Source of the DNA: Patescibacteria group bacterium
GTDB lineage: Bacteria; Patescibacteriota; Saccharimonadia; CAILAD01; BJGX01
Assembly: GCA_030917065.1 (NCBI GenBank)
Contig: JAUPVL010000046.1
Location: 1 to 9,192, forward strand
Direction: 5' to 3'
DNA length: 9,192 nt
Both the position numbers and the translations under genes were made by a program. Positions 1-6,059 of this stretch are shown piece by piece. The notes under the pieces were generated by a model. It saw only the letters and a list, made by a program, of their open reading frames with translations. It searched no databases and had not been told where the DNA came from. Each line of letters opens with the position of its first letter. Within the stretch, counting starts at the first letter, position 1.

Positions 1-170
1 GTGAGTTTGGTGCATTAGTAGAAGGTAACCTTGTACCTAGTGGCAGTATTACTCCTACTACTGAGACTCTAGCTTCTACCGGACATAGTTCATACTTACT
101 TCTACTTATCTCTTTACTAGTTGTTACTACTGGTGGTGTGGGGTTGTGGTTGGCTGGCAGTAGTAAATAG
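1..170 (+). CDS. C-terminal end of a sortase-anchored surface protein (partial)
   Basis: Only the last 55 codons are present (codons start at base 3, TAG stop at 168-170); the 5' end lies outside the window. The tail has the three-part layout of a cell-wall sorting signal. A Thr/Ser/Pro-rich stretch comes first, then LASTG at 69-83, then about 22 mostly hydrophobic residues (YLLLLISLLVVTT...GLWLAG), and the protein ends in GSSK. LAxTG is a known variant of LPxTG, best known for class E sortases. The sortase gene starts 17 nt downstream, so this is probably its substrate, cleaved between T and G and attached to the envelope. The terminal charge is weak (one Lys), which is unusual. What the missing ectodomain does cannot be said. 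Confidence 0.75.
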   Translation, partial: EFGALVEGNLVPSGSITPTTETLASTGHSSYLLLLISLLVVTTGGVGLWLAGSSK

Positions 171-175
171 GCTTC

Positions 176-181
176 TAAAAT
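176..181 (+). promoter_or_regulatory. Possible -10 box for the sortase gene
   Basis: TAAAAT lies 6 nt before the sortase ATG, the same geometry as the -10-like boxes before hisS and proS. No convincing -35 is seen at normal spacing, and no Shine-Dalgarno is present. The gene may also be read from the upstream surface-protein transcript. Confidence 0.3.
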
Positions 182-187
182 AGTTGT

Positions 188-751
188 ATGGCTTCAAATA
201 AAAGATTTTCTAGAATTGCTATCACTACAATATCCGTATGCTCCATAATAGTTGGTTTGTATTTGCTATTCATGCTGTTTTCACCCAAGCTATTCTCGAT
301 GCTACAAAAGAGCTACAACCAAAGCTTGGAAGGTAATGAGAATCAACTACAAATCCAAAGTGTCGGTATCAATACCAAGATACTCGAAGGCGGTGAAGAA
401 CAGCTAGAAAACGGAGCTTGGCATCGCTTTCCAGAAAGAGGCAATCCCGAGATTGGTGGTAACTTCATACTCAGTGGTCACAGTTTTGTATGGGCCTATA
501 CTCCTTGGCAAGTCAGTGAAAAATCATATTTCTACAACCTCAAAGACGTAAAGGTAGGCGATGAAGTAACGGTGCGATGGAACTCCAAAGATTACAACTA
601 CAAAGTTGATAGCGTATTTTCCATAGATCCTAGTCAGACCAACATCGAAGACAAGAGCGATACACCAATCATGACGATATATACTTGCACCGAAGGTGGT
701 AGCGCTGACGGTAGAGTGGTAGTAGTAGCTAAGCCGGTGACTCAACAATGA
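188..751 (+). CDS. Sortase (membrane-anchored cysteine transpeptidase)
   Basis: This 187-residue protein has an N-terminal signal anchor (about residues 11-31) followed by an extracellular sortase domain. The catalytic triad is visible: His98 in LSGHS, Cys167 in the strand IYTC, and Arg176 in DGRVVVVAKP. Sortases cut surface proteins at an LPxTG-like motif and transfer them to an amine acceptor in the cell envelope. The length is normal for a minimal sortase. The gene starts 17 nt after a protein that ends in an LASTG signal, so substrate and enzyme are adjacent. Its stop overlaps the start of the next gene by 4 bp (ATGA), suggesting translational coupling. The LAxTG substrate hints at class E-like specificity, but the class is not settled from sequence alone. 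No Shine-Dalgarno precedes the ATG. Confidence 0.9.
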   Translation: MASNKRFSRIAITTISVCSIIVGLYLLFMLFSPKLFSMLQKSYNQSLEGNENQLQIQSVGINTKILEGGEEQLENGAWHRFPERGNPEIGGNFILSGHSFVWAYTPWQVSEKSYFYNLKDVKVGDEVTVRWNSKDYNYKVDSVFSIDPSQTNIEDKSDTPIMTIYTCTEGGSADGRVVVVAKPVTQQ

Positions 752-969
752 ATAAAAAAACAATTGTCATAATAGCAGTCATAATCTTCGCCCTACTTGC
801 GATATTCTCTATTTGGTTACTTATGAGTAACGCCAAGACCGATCAAAGTATTAATGATAAAATCACAAATTTTGACGAATGTGCAGCCGCCGGCAATAGA
901 ATACAGGAGAGTTATCCTGCTAGGTGTATCACTGAAGATGGTCAGAGTTTTGTACAGCAAATAGAATAA
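748..969 (+). CDS. Small membrane-anchored envelope protein with NFDEC...ESYPARC signature
   Basis: This 73-residue protein has one N-terminal hydrophobic segment (about residues 5-26) after MNKK, then a short outside-facing domain of about 45 residues. That domain contains NFDECAAAGN and ESYPARC, followed by EDGQSF. The two cysteines (Cys45 and Cys60) could form a disulfide outside the membrane. From memory, similar short modules recur in Patescibacteria envelope proteins; no enzymatic function is known to me. It overlaps the sortase stop by 4 bp and has no Shine-Dalgarno, so it is probably translated by coupling. It lacks an LPxTG-like motif, so it is more likely an accessory envelope protein than a sortase substrate. 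Confidence 0.75.
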   Translation: MNKKTIVIIAVIIFALLAIFSIWLLMSNAKTDQSINDKITNFDECAAAGNRIQESYPARCITEDGQSFVQQIE

Positions 970-982
970 CCATTAGCGTCAA

Positions 983-1011
983 TTGACCTCTTACCAGATG
1001 TAGGTGATAAT
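983..1011 (+). promoter_or_regulatory. hisS promoter (TTGACC - 17 bp - GATAAT)
   Basis: A good sigma-70-type promoter: TTGACC at 983-988 and GATAAT at 1006-1011, separated by 17 bp. Transcription would begin around 1018-1019, at or next to the ATG at 1019, implying a leaderless mRNA. The -35 overlaps the perfect 10-bp palindrome GTCAATTGAC (978-987), a possible but unproven operator. Confidence 0.6.
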
Positions 1012-1018
1012 AAGTATT

Positions 1019-2329
1019 ATGAAAAAAGTAACAGCCAGACGCCCATCAGGCTTTGTGGAGTACCTACCACAACAGCAAGCACAGCTACAAAATATGATTG
1101 ATACTATTCGAAGTGTTTACGAATTGTATGGGTTTTTGCCTGTCGAAACTCCTGCTATTGAGCTAGCAGAAGTGCTATTAGCCAAAGGTGGAGGTGAAAC
1201 AGAAAATGAAGTCTATCGTTTCAGCAAGGGAGATAAAGAGTATGCTCTTCACTATGATCTTACAGTGCCATTGGCGCGTTTTGTAGCCGAGCACGAGAAT
1301 GATCTCAGTTTTCCATTTAGACGTTATCAGATGCAAAAAGTGTGGAGGGCTGAACGAGCCCAAAAAGGTCGCTTCCGTGAGTTTTACCAGTGTGATGCTG
1401 ATATTATCGGCTCAAGCTCTGTCGGTCACGATGCCGAGCTCGTAGCGCTTACTATCGATGTGTTTACTGCCCTTAGCCTTGGAGATTTTACGGTGCGAAT
1501 TAATAATCGCAAGCTTATAAGTGGCTTCTTGGAAGCTATTGGACTACAGGCCAAAACTAGTGACATATTACACGCTATCGACAAGCTAGAAAAAATCGGT
1601 GTGGATGAAGTCATCAAACTTCTAAAATCTGCAGGTTGTGGGGATGATGATAGTGCCCAGATTATTAACTTCGTAAATACCACCGGCACCACAGCTGAGG
1701 TTTTTGATAAGTTACGTGGACTCTCCATCAAAAACGAAACTTTCTCATCAGGGCTAGCAAGTATGTACGAGCTTGTTGAGCAAGTTGAAGCACTTGGGGT
1801 TGATCCATCCAAATATATTATTGATTTCAGAATAGTTCGAGGACTAGATTATTACACCGGTACAGTTTATGAAACAGTCTTTGAGAAGTATCCAGAGTTT
1901 GGCAGTGTTTGCTCGGGTGGTCGTTACGACAATCTGGCAGAGTACTATACGAAAACTAGCTTGCCCGGAGTAGGCATATCGATCGGTCTTAGTAGGCTCT
2001 TTGCATTGGTTCAAGAAGCCGGTTTACTTGGTAAAAACATACAGCCTGTGCAATTGTATATTGTTAATTTTGGTTCAAGTAGTCGAGAGCTAGCTCTAAA
2101 GACTGCTCAAGAGTTTCGCAAGCATGGCATCAAAACTCAAGTCGACTTGGATGGTCAAAAACCCGAAAAACAATTCAAATATGCCGACAAGCTGAATATA
2201 CCATTTGTGGTAGTAATAGGTGATGAGGAAGTTAAAAGTAACTCAGTAGAACTCAAAGATATGCAAACCGGCAAACAAGAAACTCTCGCTATAGACACTG
2301 CTATTAACAGATTAAAATCTATTTCGTGA
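1019..2329 (+). CDS. hisS: Histidyl-tRNA synthetase
   Basis: This 436-residue class II synthetase charges tRNA-His with histidine in the cytoplasm, which is essential for translation. An N-terminal catalytic core has motif 1 (GFLPVETPAIE), motif 2 (FRRYQMQKVWRAERAQKGRF, about residues 99-118), the histidine-specific RGLDYYTG (274-281) with SGGRYDN nearby, and motif 3 (GVGISIGLSRLF). An anticodon-binding domain follows, with LDGQKPEKQFKYA and VVVIGDEE. The length is normal. The reading frame is open back to a GTG at 1004, but that codon lies across the promoter. The ATG at 1019 begins MKKVTARRPSGF, a typical HisRS start, and is preferred. proS follows after 12 nt. Confidence 0.96.
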   Translation: MKKVTARRPSGFVEYLPQQQAQLQNMIDTIRSVYELYGFLPVETPAIELAEVLLAKGGGETENEVYRFSKGDKEYALHYDLTVPLARFVAEHENDLSFPFRRYQMQKVWRAERAQKGRFREFYQCDADIIGSSSVGHDAELVALTIDVFTALSLGDFTVRINNRKLISGFLEAIGLQAKTSDILHAIDKLEKIGVDEVIKLLKSAGCGDDDSAQIINFVNTTGTTAEVFDKLRGLSIKNETFSSGLASMYELVEQVEALGVDPSKYIIDFRIVRGLDYYTGTVYETVFEKYPEFGSVCSGGRYDNLAEYYTKTSLPGVGISIGLSRLFALVQEAGLLGKNIQPVQLYIVNFGSSSRELALKTAQEFRKHGIKTQVDLDGQKPEKQFKYADKLNIPFVVVIGDEEVKSNSVELKDMQTGKQETLAIDTAINRLKSIS

Positions 2330-2335
2330 TAAAAT
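2304..2335 (+). promoter_or_regulatory. Possible internal promoter for proS
   Basis: TAAAAT at 2330-2335 lies 6 nt before the proS ATG and directly after the hisS stop. TTAACA (2304-2309), inside the hisS end, could be a -35, but its spacing (18-20 bp, depending on the -10 register) is loose. No Shine-Dalgarno is present. The placement matches the leaderless layout at hisS. Confidence 0.38.
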
Positions 2336-2341
2336 AGTTTT

Positions 2342-3754
2342 ATGAAAACCAAAGAATTTGACTATCTGCTTCGCTCCGGAGTTTCTACAAAGAAAAACAT
2401 TACTACTCGAGAGAATGATTTCCCGCAGTGGTATCAAGATGTGATTAGTGCTGCTGATCTGGCCGAAAACGGGCCAAGCAAAGGCAGCATGATCATCAAG
2501 CCATATGGATATGCGATATGGCAAAACATCCAGTCCGAGTTAGATAAGCGCATCCGTTCTGCTGGTGTGCCAAATCTATACTTCCCGCTTTTTATACCCG
2601 AAAGTTTACTCAAAAAAGAAGAGAATCATATCGAAGGATTTGCCCCTGAAGTTGCTGTAGTGACTCACGCAGGCGGCAAAGAGCTAGAGGAAAAACTAAT
2701 AGTACGCCCTACAAGCGAGACAATAATGTATGACAGTTTCTCACGATGGATACAAAGCTATCGAGATCTGCCATTACTCACCAATCAATGGAACAATGTA
2801 GTACGATGGGAGCTTCGTCCAAGACTATTCTTGCGAAGTACGGAGTTTTTGTGGCAAGAAGGCCACACTGCACACGCTAGTGCAAACGAAGCCGATGAAT
2901 TTGCCAAGCTCGCACTAGGAATTTATCAGCAAGTAGCTGAAGACGTCATGGCTATTTCTGTACTTGCTGGTGAGAAATCAGAGGCCGAAAGATTTGCTGG
3001 CGCACACAAGACTTACACCTTAGAGCCTATGATGCAAGACGGCAAGGCGTTGCAATTTGCTACCTCTCACAATCTCGGTGATAATTTTGCCAAAGCTTTT
3101 GATATTTATTATTCAGATGAAAACGGTGAACAAAAACCTGTTTGGCAAACTAGTTGGGGGATGAGCACTAGATCTATCGGCGGGCTGATAATGACTCACA
3201 GCGATGACAAGGGACTAGTACTACCGCCCAACCTCGCACCACTCAAAGTAGTCATTACGACCGTAGGTGGGGTCAATAAAGACGTTGAAAGTGCTGCTAA
3301 CGATATTGCCGAAGAACTGGACCAGCCTACGCTCGTAGACGACCGAGACATCAGCACAGGCGAAAAATTGTACGGCTGGGAAAAACGTGGCGTTCCTATA
3401 CGAGTTGAAATAGGCCCTAGAGACATAGAATCCAAACAAGCAATACTTGTGATACGTGATACTGGCGAGAAGAAGACAGTCGAGATTACTGATATCAAGA
3501 GTACTGTCGTAGAAGAACTGGAATCTATGCAATCAAGATTGTTGGACAAAAGCAAAAACCTCAGAGAGTCCAACACAGTCAAATGTTCTACAGAAGAAGA
3601 AGCTGTCGAGGCTATCAAGGCCAACAAATTTGCAGAAGTTAGTTTTGATGTAACGGCTGAGCTAGAAGACAAGCTCAAAAAGATTCATGGAATCACAGTG
3701 CGCTGTACACCATTTAGCAACCCGGATGTGACTGTACTAGCCAAAGCTTACTAA
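2342..3754 (+). CDS. proS: Prolyl-tRNA synthetase, short archaeal/eukaryote-type
   Basis: This 470-residue class II synthetase charges tRNA-Pro. Its core shows the TSE loop (124-126) in RPTSETIMY, motif 2 (RWELRPRLFLRSTEFLWQEG, from residue 155), and motif 3 (SWGMSTRSIGGLIMTHSDDK, from 271). An anticodon-binding domain follows (from about 297), and a small C-terminal domain ends in AKAY. The conserved C-terminal Tyr and the direct run from motif 2 to motif 3 without a roughly 180-residue insert mark the archaeal/eukaryote-type enzyme. It therefore lacks the cis-editing domain of the common bacterial type. The C-terminal domain normally carries four zinc-binding Cys, but only two scattered ones are seen here (in KCST and RCTPF), so zinc binding is probably lost. 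It lies 12 nt after hisS and 2 nt before the RNHCP gene. Confidence 0.95.
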   Translation: MKTKEFDYLLRSGVSTKKNITTRENDFPQWYQDVISAADLAENGPSKGSMIIKPYGYAIWQNIQSELDKRIRSAGVPNLYFPLFIPESLLKKEENHIEGFAPEVAVVTHAGGKELEEKLIVRPTSETIMYDSFSRWIQSYRDLPLLTNQWNNVVRWELRPRLFLRSTEFLWQEGHTAHASANEADEFAKLALGIYQQVAEDVMAISVLAGEKSEAERFAGAHKTYTLEPMMQDGKALQFATSHNLGDNFAKAFDIYYSDENGEQKPVWQTSWGMSTRSIGGLIMTHSDDKGLVLPPNLAPLKVVITTVGGVNKDVESAANDIAEELDQPTLVDDRDISTGEKLYGWEKRGVPIRVEIGPRDIESKQAILVIRDTGEKKTVEITDIKSTVVEELESMQSRLLDKSKNLRESNTVKCSTEEEAVEAIKANKFAEVSFDVTAELEDKLKKIHGITVRCTPFSNPDVTVLAKAY

Positions 3755-3756
3755 CC

Positions 3757-4056
3757 ATGACTAAAAGATTTATAAAAGTCACAGAAGATTTTGTATGTGA
3801 AAAATGTGGTAAGCATGTAGAAGGCGATGGCTATACCAATCACTGTCCCGAATGCCTTTGGTCAAAGCATGTAGACAATAATCCTGGCGATAGGGCATGT
3901 GGTTGCCAAGGGCTTATGCTGCCAAGTTTAGAAAGTGTAAAAGGCGATAAATATACACTCAAACACGCATGTCAGACTTGTGGTCATACGAAATTGAATA
4001 AAGCTAGTGAAAATGACAGCAAAAAAGCAATAATAGATTTATCCCACAGTGATTGA
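3757..4056 (+). CDS. RNHCP-domain zinc-binding protein
   Basis: This 99-residue protein has pairs of putative metal ligands: CEKC (14-17), NHCPEC (Cys30 and Cys33), CGC (48-50) and CQTC (72-75). The family is named after the R-NHCP motif; here it reads YTNHCPEC, followed by LWSKHVD and PGDRA, as in other family members. The arrangement suggests two small zinc ribbons. The molecular function of the family is not established; nucleic-acid or ribosome binding is a guess. It starts 2 nt after the proS stop with no visible Shine-Dalgarno, so it is almost certainly co-transcribed with proS, which suggests a translation-related role. The C-terminal 20 residues are Lys/Asp/Ser-rich and look flexible. 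Confidence 0.85.
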   Translation: MTKRFIKVTEDFVCEKCGKHVEGDGYTNHCPECLWSKHVDNNPGDRACGCQGLMLPSLESVKGDKYTLKHACQTCGHTKLNKASENDSKKAIIDLSHSD

Positions 4057-4063
4057 TGATAAA

Positions 4064-4079
4064 TATTCGACTATTCGAC
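4064..4079 (+). repeat. Perfect 8-bp tandem repeat (TATTCGAC x2) in the decarboxylase promoter
   Basis: TATTCGAC occurs twice in direct succession (4064-4071 and 4072-4079). The first copy supplies the TTCGAC used as -35, and the second falls in the spacer. It may be a regulator-binding repeat or simple slippage. Confidence 0.7.
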
Positions 4080-4095
4080 ACGAATTACATATAAT
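4066..4095 (+). promoter_or_regulatory. Promoter of the ornithine-decarboxylase-like gene
   Basis: TTCGAC (4066-4071), an 18-bp spacer, and a consensus TATAAT (4090-4095). The ATG at 4104 is 8 nt after the -10, so the transcript would start at or within a base or two of the start codon (leaderless). There is no Shine-Dalgarno. The promoter makes this gene independent of the hisS-proS-RNHCP cluster. Confidence 0.65.
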
Positions 4096-4103
4096 CCCTT
4101 TAT

Positions 4104-5258
4104 ATGAAGACGAGCAATACCAACAAAGAAACTAAGCTAGATAATCAATATCTAGACAATTTGAAATACAAGACCCCGTATTATGTTTTTGATAGGAATA
4201 AGATAAAATCCAATATCGATCAATTCAGAAACCTATTACCTGATGTCAGTATCCATTATGCAATGAAATCAAATCCACACCCAGAAGTTCTTAAAACCAT
4301 ACACATGCATGGGTCTGGATTTGAGATAGCTAGCTCCAATGAGCTGAAACAACTAGTGAAACTCAAAGTATCACCAAAAGATATATTGTATAGCGCGCCA
4401 GTCAAATCTGAACAATTCATAAAAGAAGCATACGAATACGGAGTAGATAGGTTTGCGTTTGATAGTCTATCGGAGCTAGACAAAATCAGCAGGGTTGCAC
4501 CTAGATCCAAGGTCTATCTTAGAATATTCGTTTCAGAACACGGCAGTAGATTTTCATTGTCTGAGAAGTTCGGCGCAAAACTCGATAGTGCTTTGGAGCT
4601 CATGGAGTATGCTCAAAAAATCGGATTAGAAGTATTTGGTCTGACTTTTCATATAGGATCACAGGCCGTGTCCAAAAGTACTTGGACTTATGCCATTAGA
4701 ACTGCAGCTAATGTCATGAATATACTATTGGAAAATAACATCAAGATAAAAATGCTTGATATAGGTGGAGGGTTTCCTATCGAATACACAGAACCAGCTC
4801 CCTCAATAAATGATATATGTGCGGTTATCAATAAAGCCATAAAGACCTACGTGCCTTATCATGTTCAGCTTGTAATTGAACCAGGCAGAGCAATAGTAGC
4901 AACCTCTGCAGTACTGGTATCTTCAGTGATAGCTCGTATCAAAAGAGGTAGAAACATGTGGCTTTTCATGGATGCTGGAGCATACAATAGTCTATTTGAA
5001 ACATTAGAGAGTCAGACATCGATGAGATTTGAAGTCAGTACCTCCGAGTTAAAAGATAATGATAAAACCAAGACAACGCAATACACTATCACAGGACCAA
5101 CATGCGATAGTATAGATACGATGATGAGAGATGTGAGGCTATCATCACAACTCACAGTAGGTGATAAGTTGTATTTCCAAGATGTTGGAGCTTACTCCAT
5201 AGCTCTTGCGAATTCATTCAATGGTTTTGCTCCACCCGAAGCTTATTTTATCAACTAA
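4104..5258 (+). CDS. PLP-dependent ornithine decarboxylase-like enzyme (alanine racemase-fold, group IV)
   Basis: This 384-residue enzyme has an N-terminal PLP barrel and a C-terminal beta domain. Visible active-site features are the PLP lysine Lys55 in HYAMKSN, HIGSQ (183-187), the phosphate-binding DIGGGFP (219-225), EPGR (259-262), GPTCD (331-335, catalytic-type Cys334), and DVGAY...FNGF (360-375). GPTCD is typical of ornithine decarboxylase, whereas diaminopimelate decarboxylase (LysA) has a CES-type motif. DAGAYNSLF (from Asp290) matches the region carrying the substrate-binding Asp of ODC. The likely reaction is ornithine to putrescine; lysine, arginine or carboxynorspermidine activity cannot be excluded. 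The gene has its own promoter and ends exactly where a convergent GAMT-like methyltransferase ends. Length is near that of bacterial ODC-like enzymes and shorter than the animal enzyme. Confidence 0.88.
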   Translation: MKTSNTNKETKLDNQYLDNLKYKTPYYVFDRNKIKSNIDQFRNLLPDVSIHYAMKSNPHPEVLKTIHMHGSGFEIASSNELKQLVKLKVSPKDILYSAPVKSEQFIKEAYEYGVDRFAFDSLSELDKISRVAPRSKVYLRIFVSEHGSRFSLSEKFGAKLDSALELMEYAQKIGLEVFGLTFHIGSQAVSKSTWTYAIRTAANVMNILLENNIKIKMLDIGGGFPIEYTEPAPSINDICAVINKAIKTYVPYHVQLVIEPGRAIVATSAVLVSSVIARIKRGRNMWLFMDAGAYNSLFETLESQTSMRFEVSTSELKDNDKTKTTQYTITGPTCDSIDTMMRDVRLSSQLTVGDKLYFQDVGAYSIALANSFNGFAPPEAYFIN

Positions 5259-5930
5259 TCACTTGATAATTATTGGTGCCACGATAGTGTCGTCTTGCCA
5301 GTACAGACAATCCTTTGGAGGGTTGACCTTGCAAACTTCAAAATTGATCTCATGAAAACCTGCGGTCTTGAGCTTGAGCATGTGGTTACTAGATATTTGC
5401 TTGACCTCATCAGAGTAATAGGTGAGTACACCACCTTTTCTAAGTAGTCTGTATGCTTCTTCGAAAAACCAGAAGTGATTTGAGTGTATTTCCTCTTCGG
5501 TAAGTGGGTAGGTATCAAACAATATACCATCAAAACTGCCATCTTTTAGCTTGGGTGTGATGTCCTGCCAAAATCCACTGAGTACGTGCATCTTACTTTC
5601 ATTGATCTCTTCTCTAAAATCATTGATACATTTTATAACTACATCGGGATGACATTCTACTACATGATGCGATTTGACAGATTTATTGTTTTGGATGTAT
5701 CTAGTAGATATTCCCATGCCATATCCTAGCTCCAAAACATCACCACCTTTGAAGGTAGTAATATCTGCTAGTTTCTTCATATAGCCATCTTCCCAGTCTT
5801 CCATTACCGGGTGTCCATCTATCTTGAGGGTGTGATCATCAAAAATAGCAGGTTGTCTGTTCCAGTCAGATAGTTTTTTTACAAAGCCAATTTTTTTGCG
5901 GGATTCTTCTGTATCAATCTTGTTCGTCAT
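5259..5930 (-). CDS. Guanidinoacetate N-methyltransferase-like SAM-dependent methyltransferase
   Basis: This 223-residue class I methyltransferase is close in length to animal GAMT (about 236). The SAM-binding motif I is VLELGYGMGIS (65-75) and the ribose-binding acidic residue is in VVECHPD (Glu92). GAMT-like features run the whole length: VMEDWEDGYM (Glu44, equivalent to the guanidino-binding Glu of GAMT), FDGILFDTYPLTEEE (Asp139, equivalent to the catalytic Asp), RLLRKGGVLTYY, and a PPKDCLYW...APIIIK tail like the mammalian one. The HVVECHPDV and WQDITP stretches also recall arginine delta-N-methyltransferase (Rmt2), so the substrate may be guanidinoacetate, another guanidino compound, or arginine in protein. 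The stop abuts the ODC-like stop with zero spacing. No Shine-Dalgarno is seen upstream. Confidence 0.82.
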   Translation of the reverse strand: MTNKIDTEESRKKIGFVKKLSDWNRQPAIFDDHTLKIDGHPVMEDWEDGYMKKLADITTFKGGDVLELGYGMGISTRYIQNNKSVKSHHVVECHPDVVIKCINDFREEINESKMHVLSGFWQDITPKLKDGSFDGILFDTYPLTEEEIHSNHFWFFEEAYRLLRKGGVLTYYSDEVKQISSNHMLKLKTAGFHEINFEVCKVNPPKDCLYWQDDTIVAPIIIK

Positions 5931-5941
5931 ATATAGATAGT

Positions 5942-5950
5942 ATTATATCA
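5942..5950 (-). promoter_or_regulatory. Extended -10 promoter element of the methyltransferase gene
   Basis: Read on the minus strand this is TGATATAAT, an extended -10 (TGn plus the consensus TATAAT), 11 nt before the ATG at 5930. The -35 is weak. The leader would be only a few nt long. It lies back-to-back with the cassette promoter at 5971-5999. Confidence 0.5.
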
Positions 5951-5970
5951 AATACTGATAAATAATAAAC

Positions 5971-5999
5971 TTGATTTATTCATATATATATGGTACAAT
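5971..5999 (+). promoter_or_regulatory. Cassette promoter (TTGATT - 17 bp - TACAAT, extended -10)
   Basis: TTGATT at 5971-5976 and TACAAT at 5994-5999 with exact 17-bp spacing, and a TG one base before the -10 (extended -10). Transcription should start near 6006, giving a leader of about 54 nt before the ATG at 6060. Confidence 0.65.
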
Positions 6000-6045
6000 A
6001 GTGGCAGTTCCTTGAGATATTCGATTTCTATCCGATTTTCCCCAA

Positions 6046-6052
6046 AAGGAGG
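6046..6052 (+). promoter_or_regulatory. Strong Shine-Dalgarno deciding the start at 6060
   Basis: AAGGAGG lies 7 nt before ATG 6060, near-ideal spacing. It rules out an upstream in-frame TTG at 6012 and the out-of-frame ATG at 6055. No other gene start in the window outside this cassette has a comparable site. Confidence 0.85.
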
Positions 6053-6059
6053 CAATGCC

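Noticed and set aside
1004..1018. GTG start for hisS at 1004
   Set aside because: It lies across the likely -10 box (1006-1011), adds only five atypical residues, and the ATG at 1019 begins a normal HisRS N-terminus.
3196..3678. Long minus-strand open frame opposite proS
   Set aside because: It lies inside proS, is rich in Ser and simple residues, and has no start signals or recognisable domain. The same holds for the minus-strand frames at 1426-1812, 8647-8859 and 6709-6987.
4104..5258. Diaminopimelate decarboxylase (LysA) for the PLP enzyme
   Set aside because: The GPTCD motif and the DAGAY substrate region fit the ornithine decarboxylase side of the family; LysA carries a CES-type motif instead.
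6012..6059. TTG start for the membrane protein at 6012
   Set aside because: The strong Shine-Dalgarno at 6046-6052 points to ATG 6060, and the added residues would encode that Shine-Dalgarno itself.
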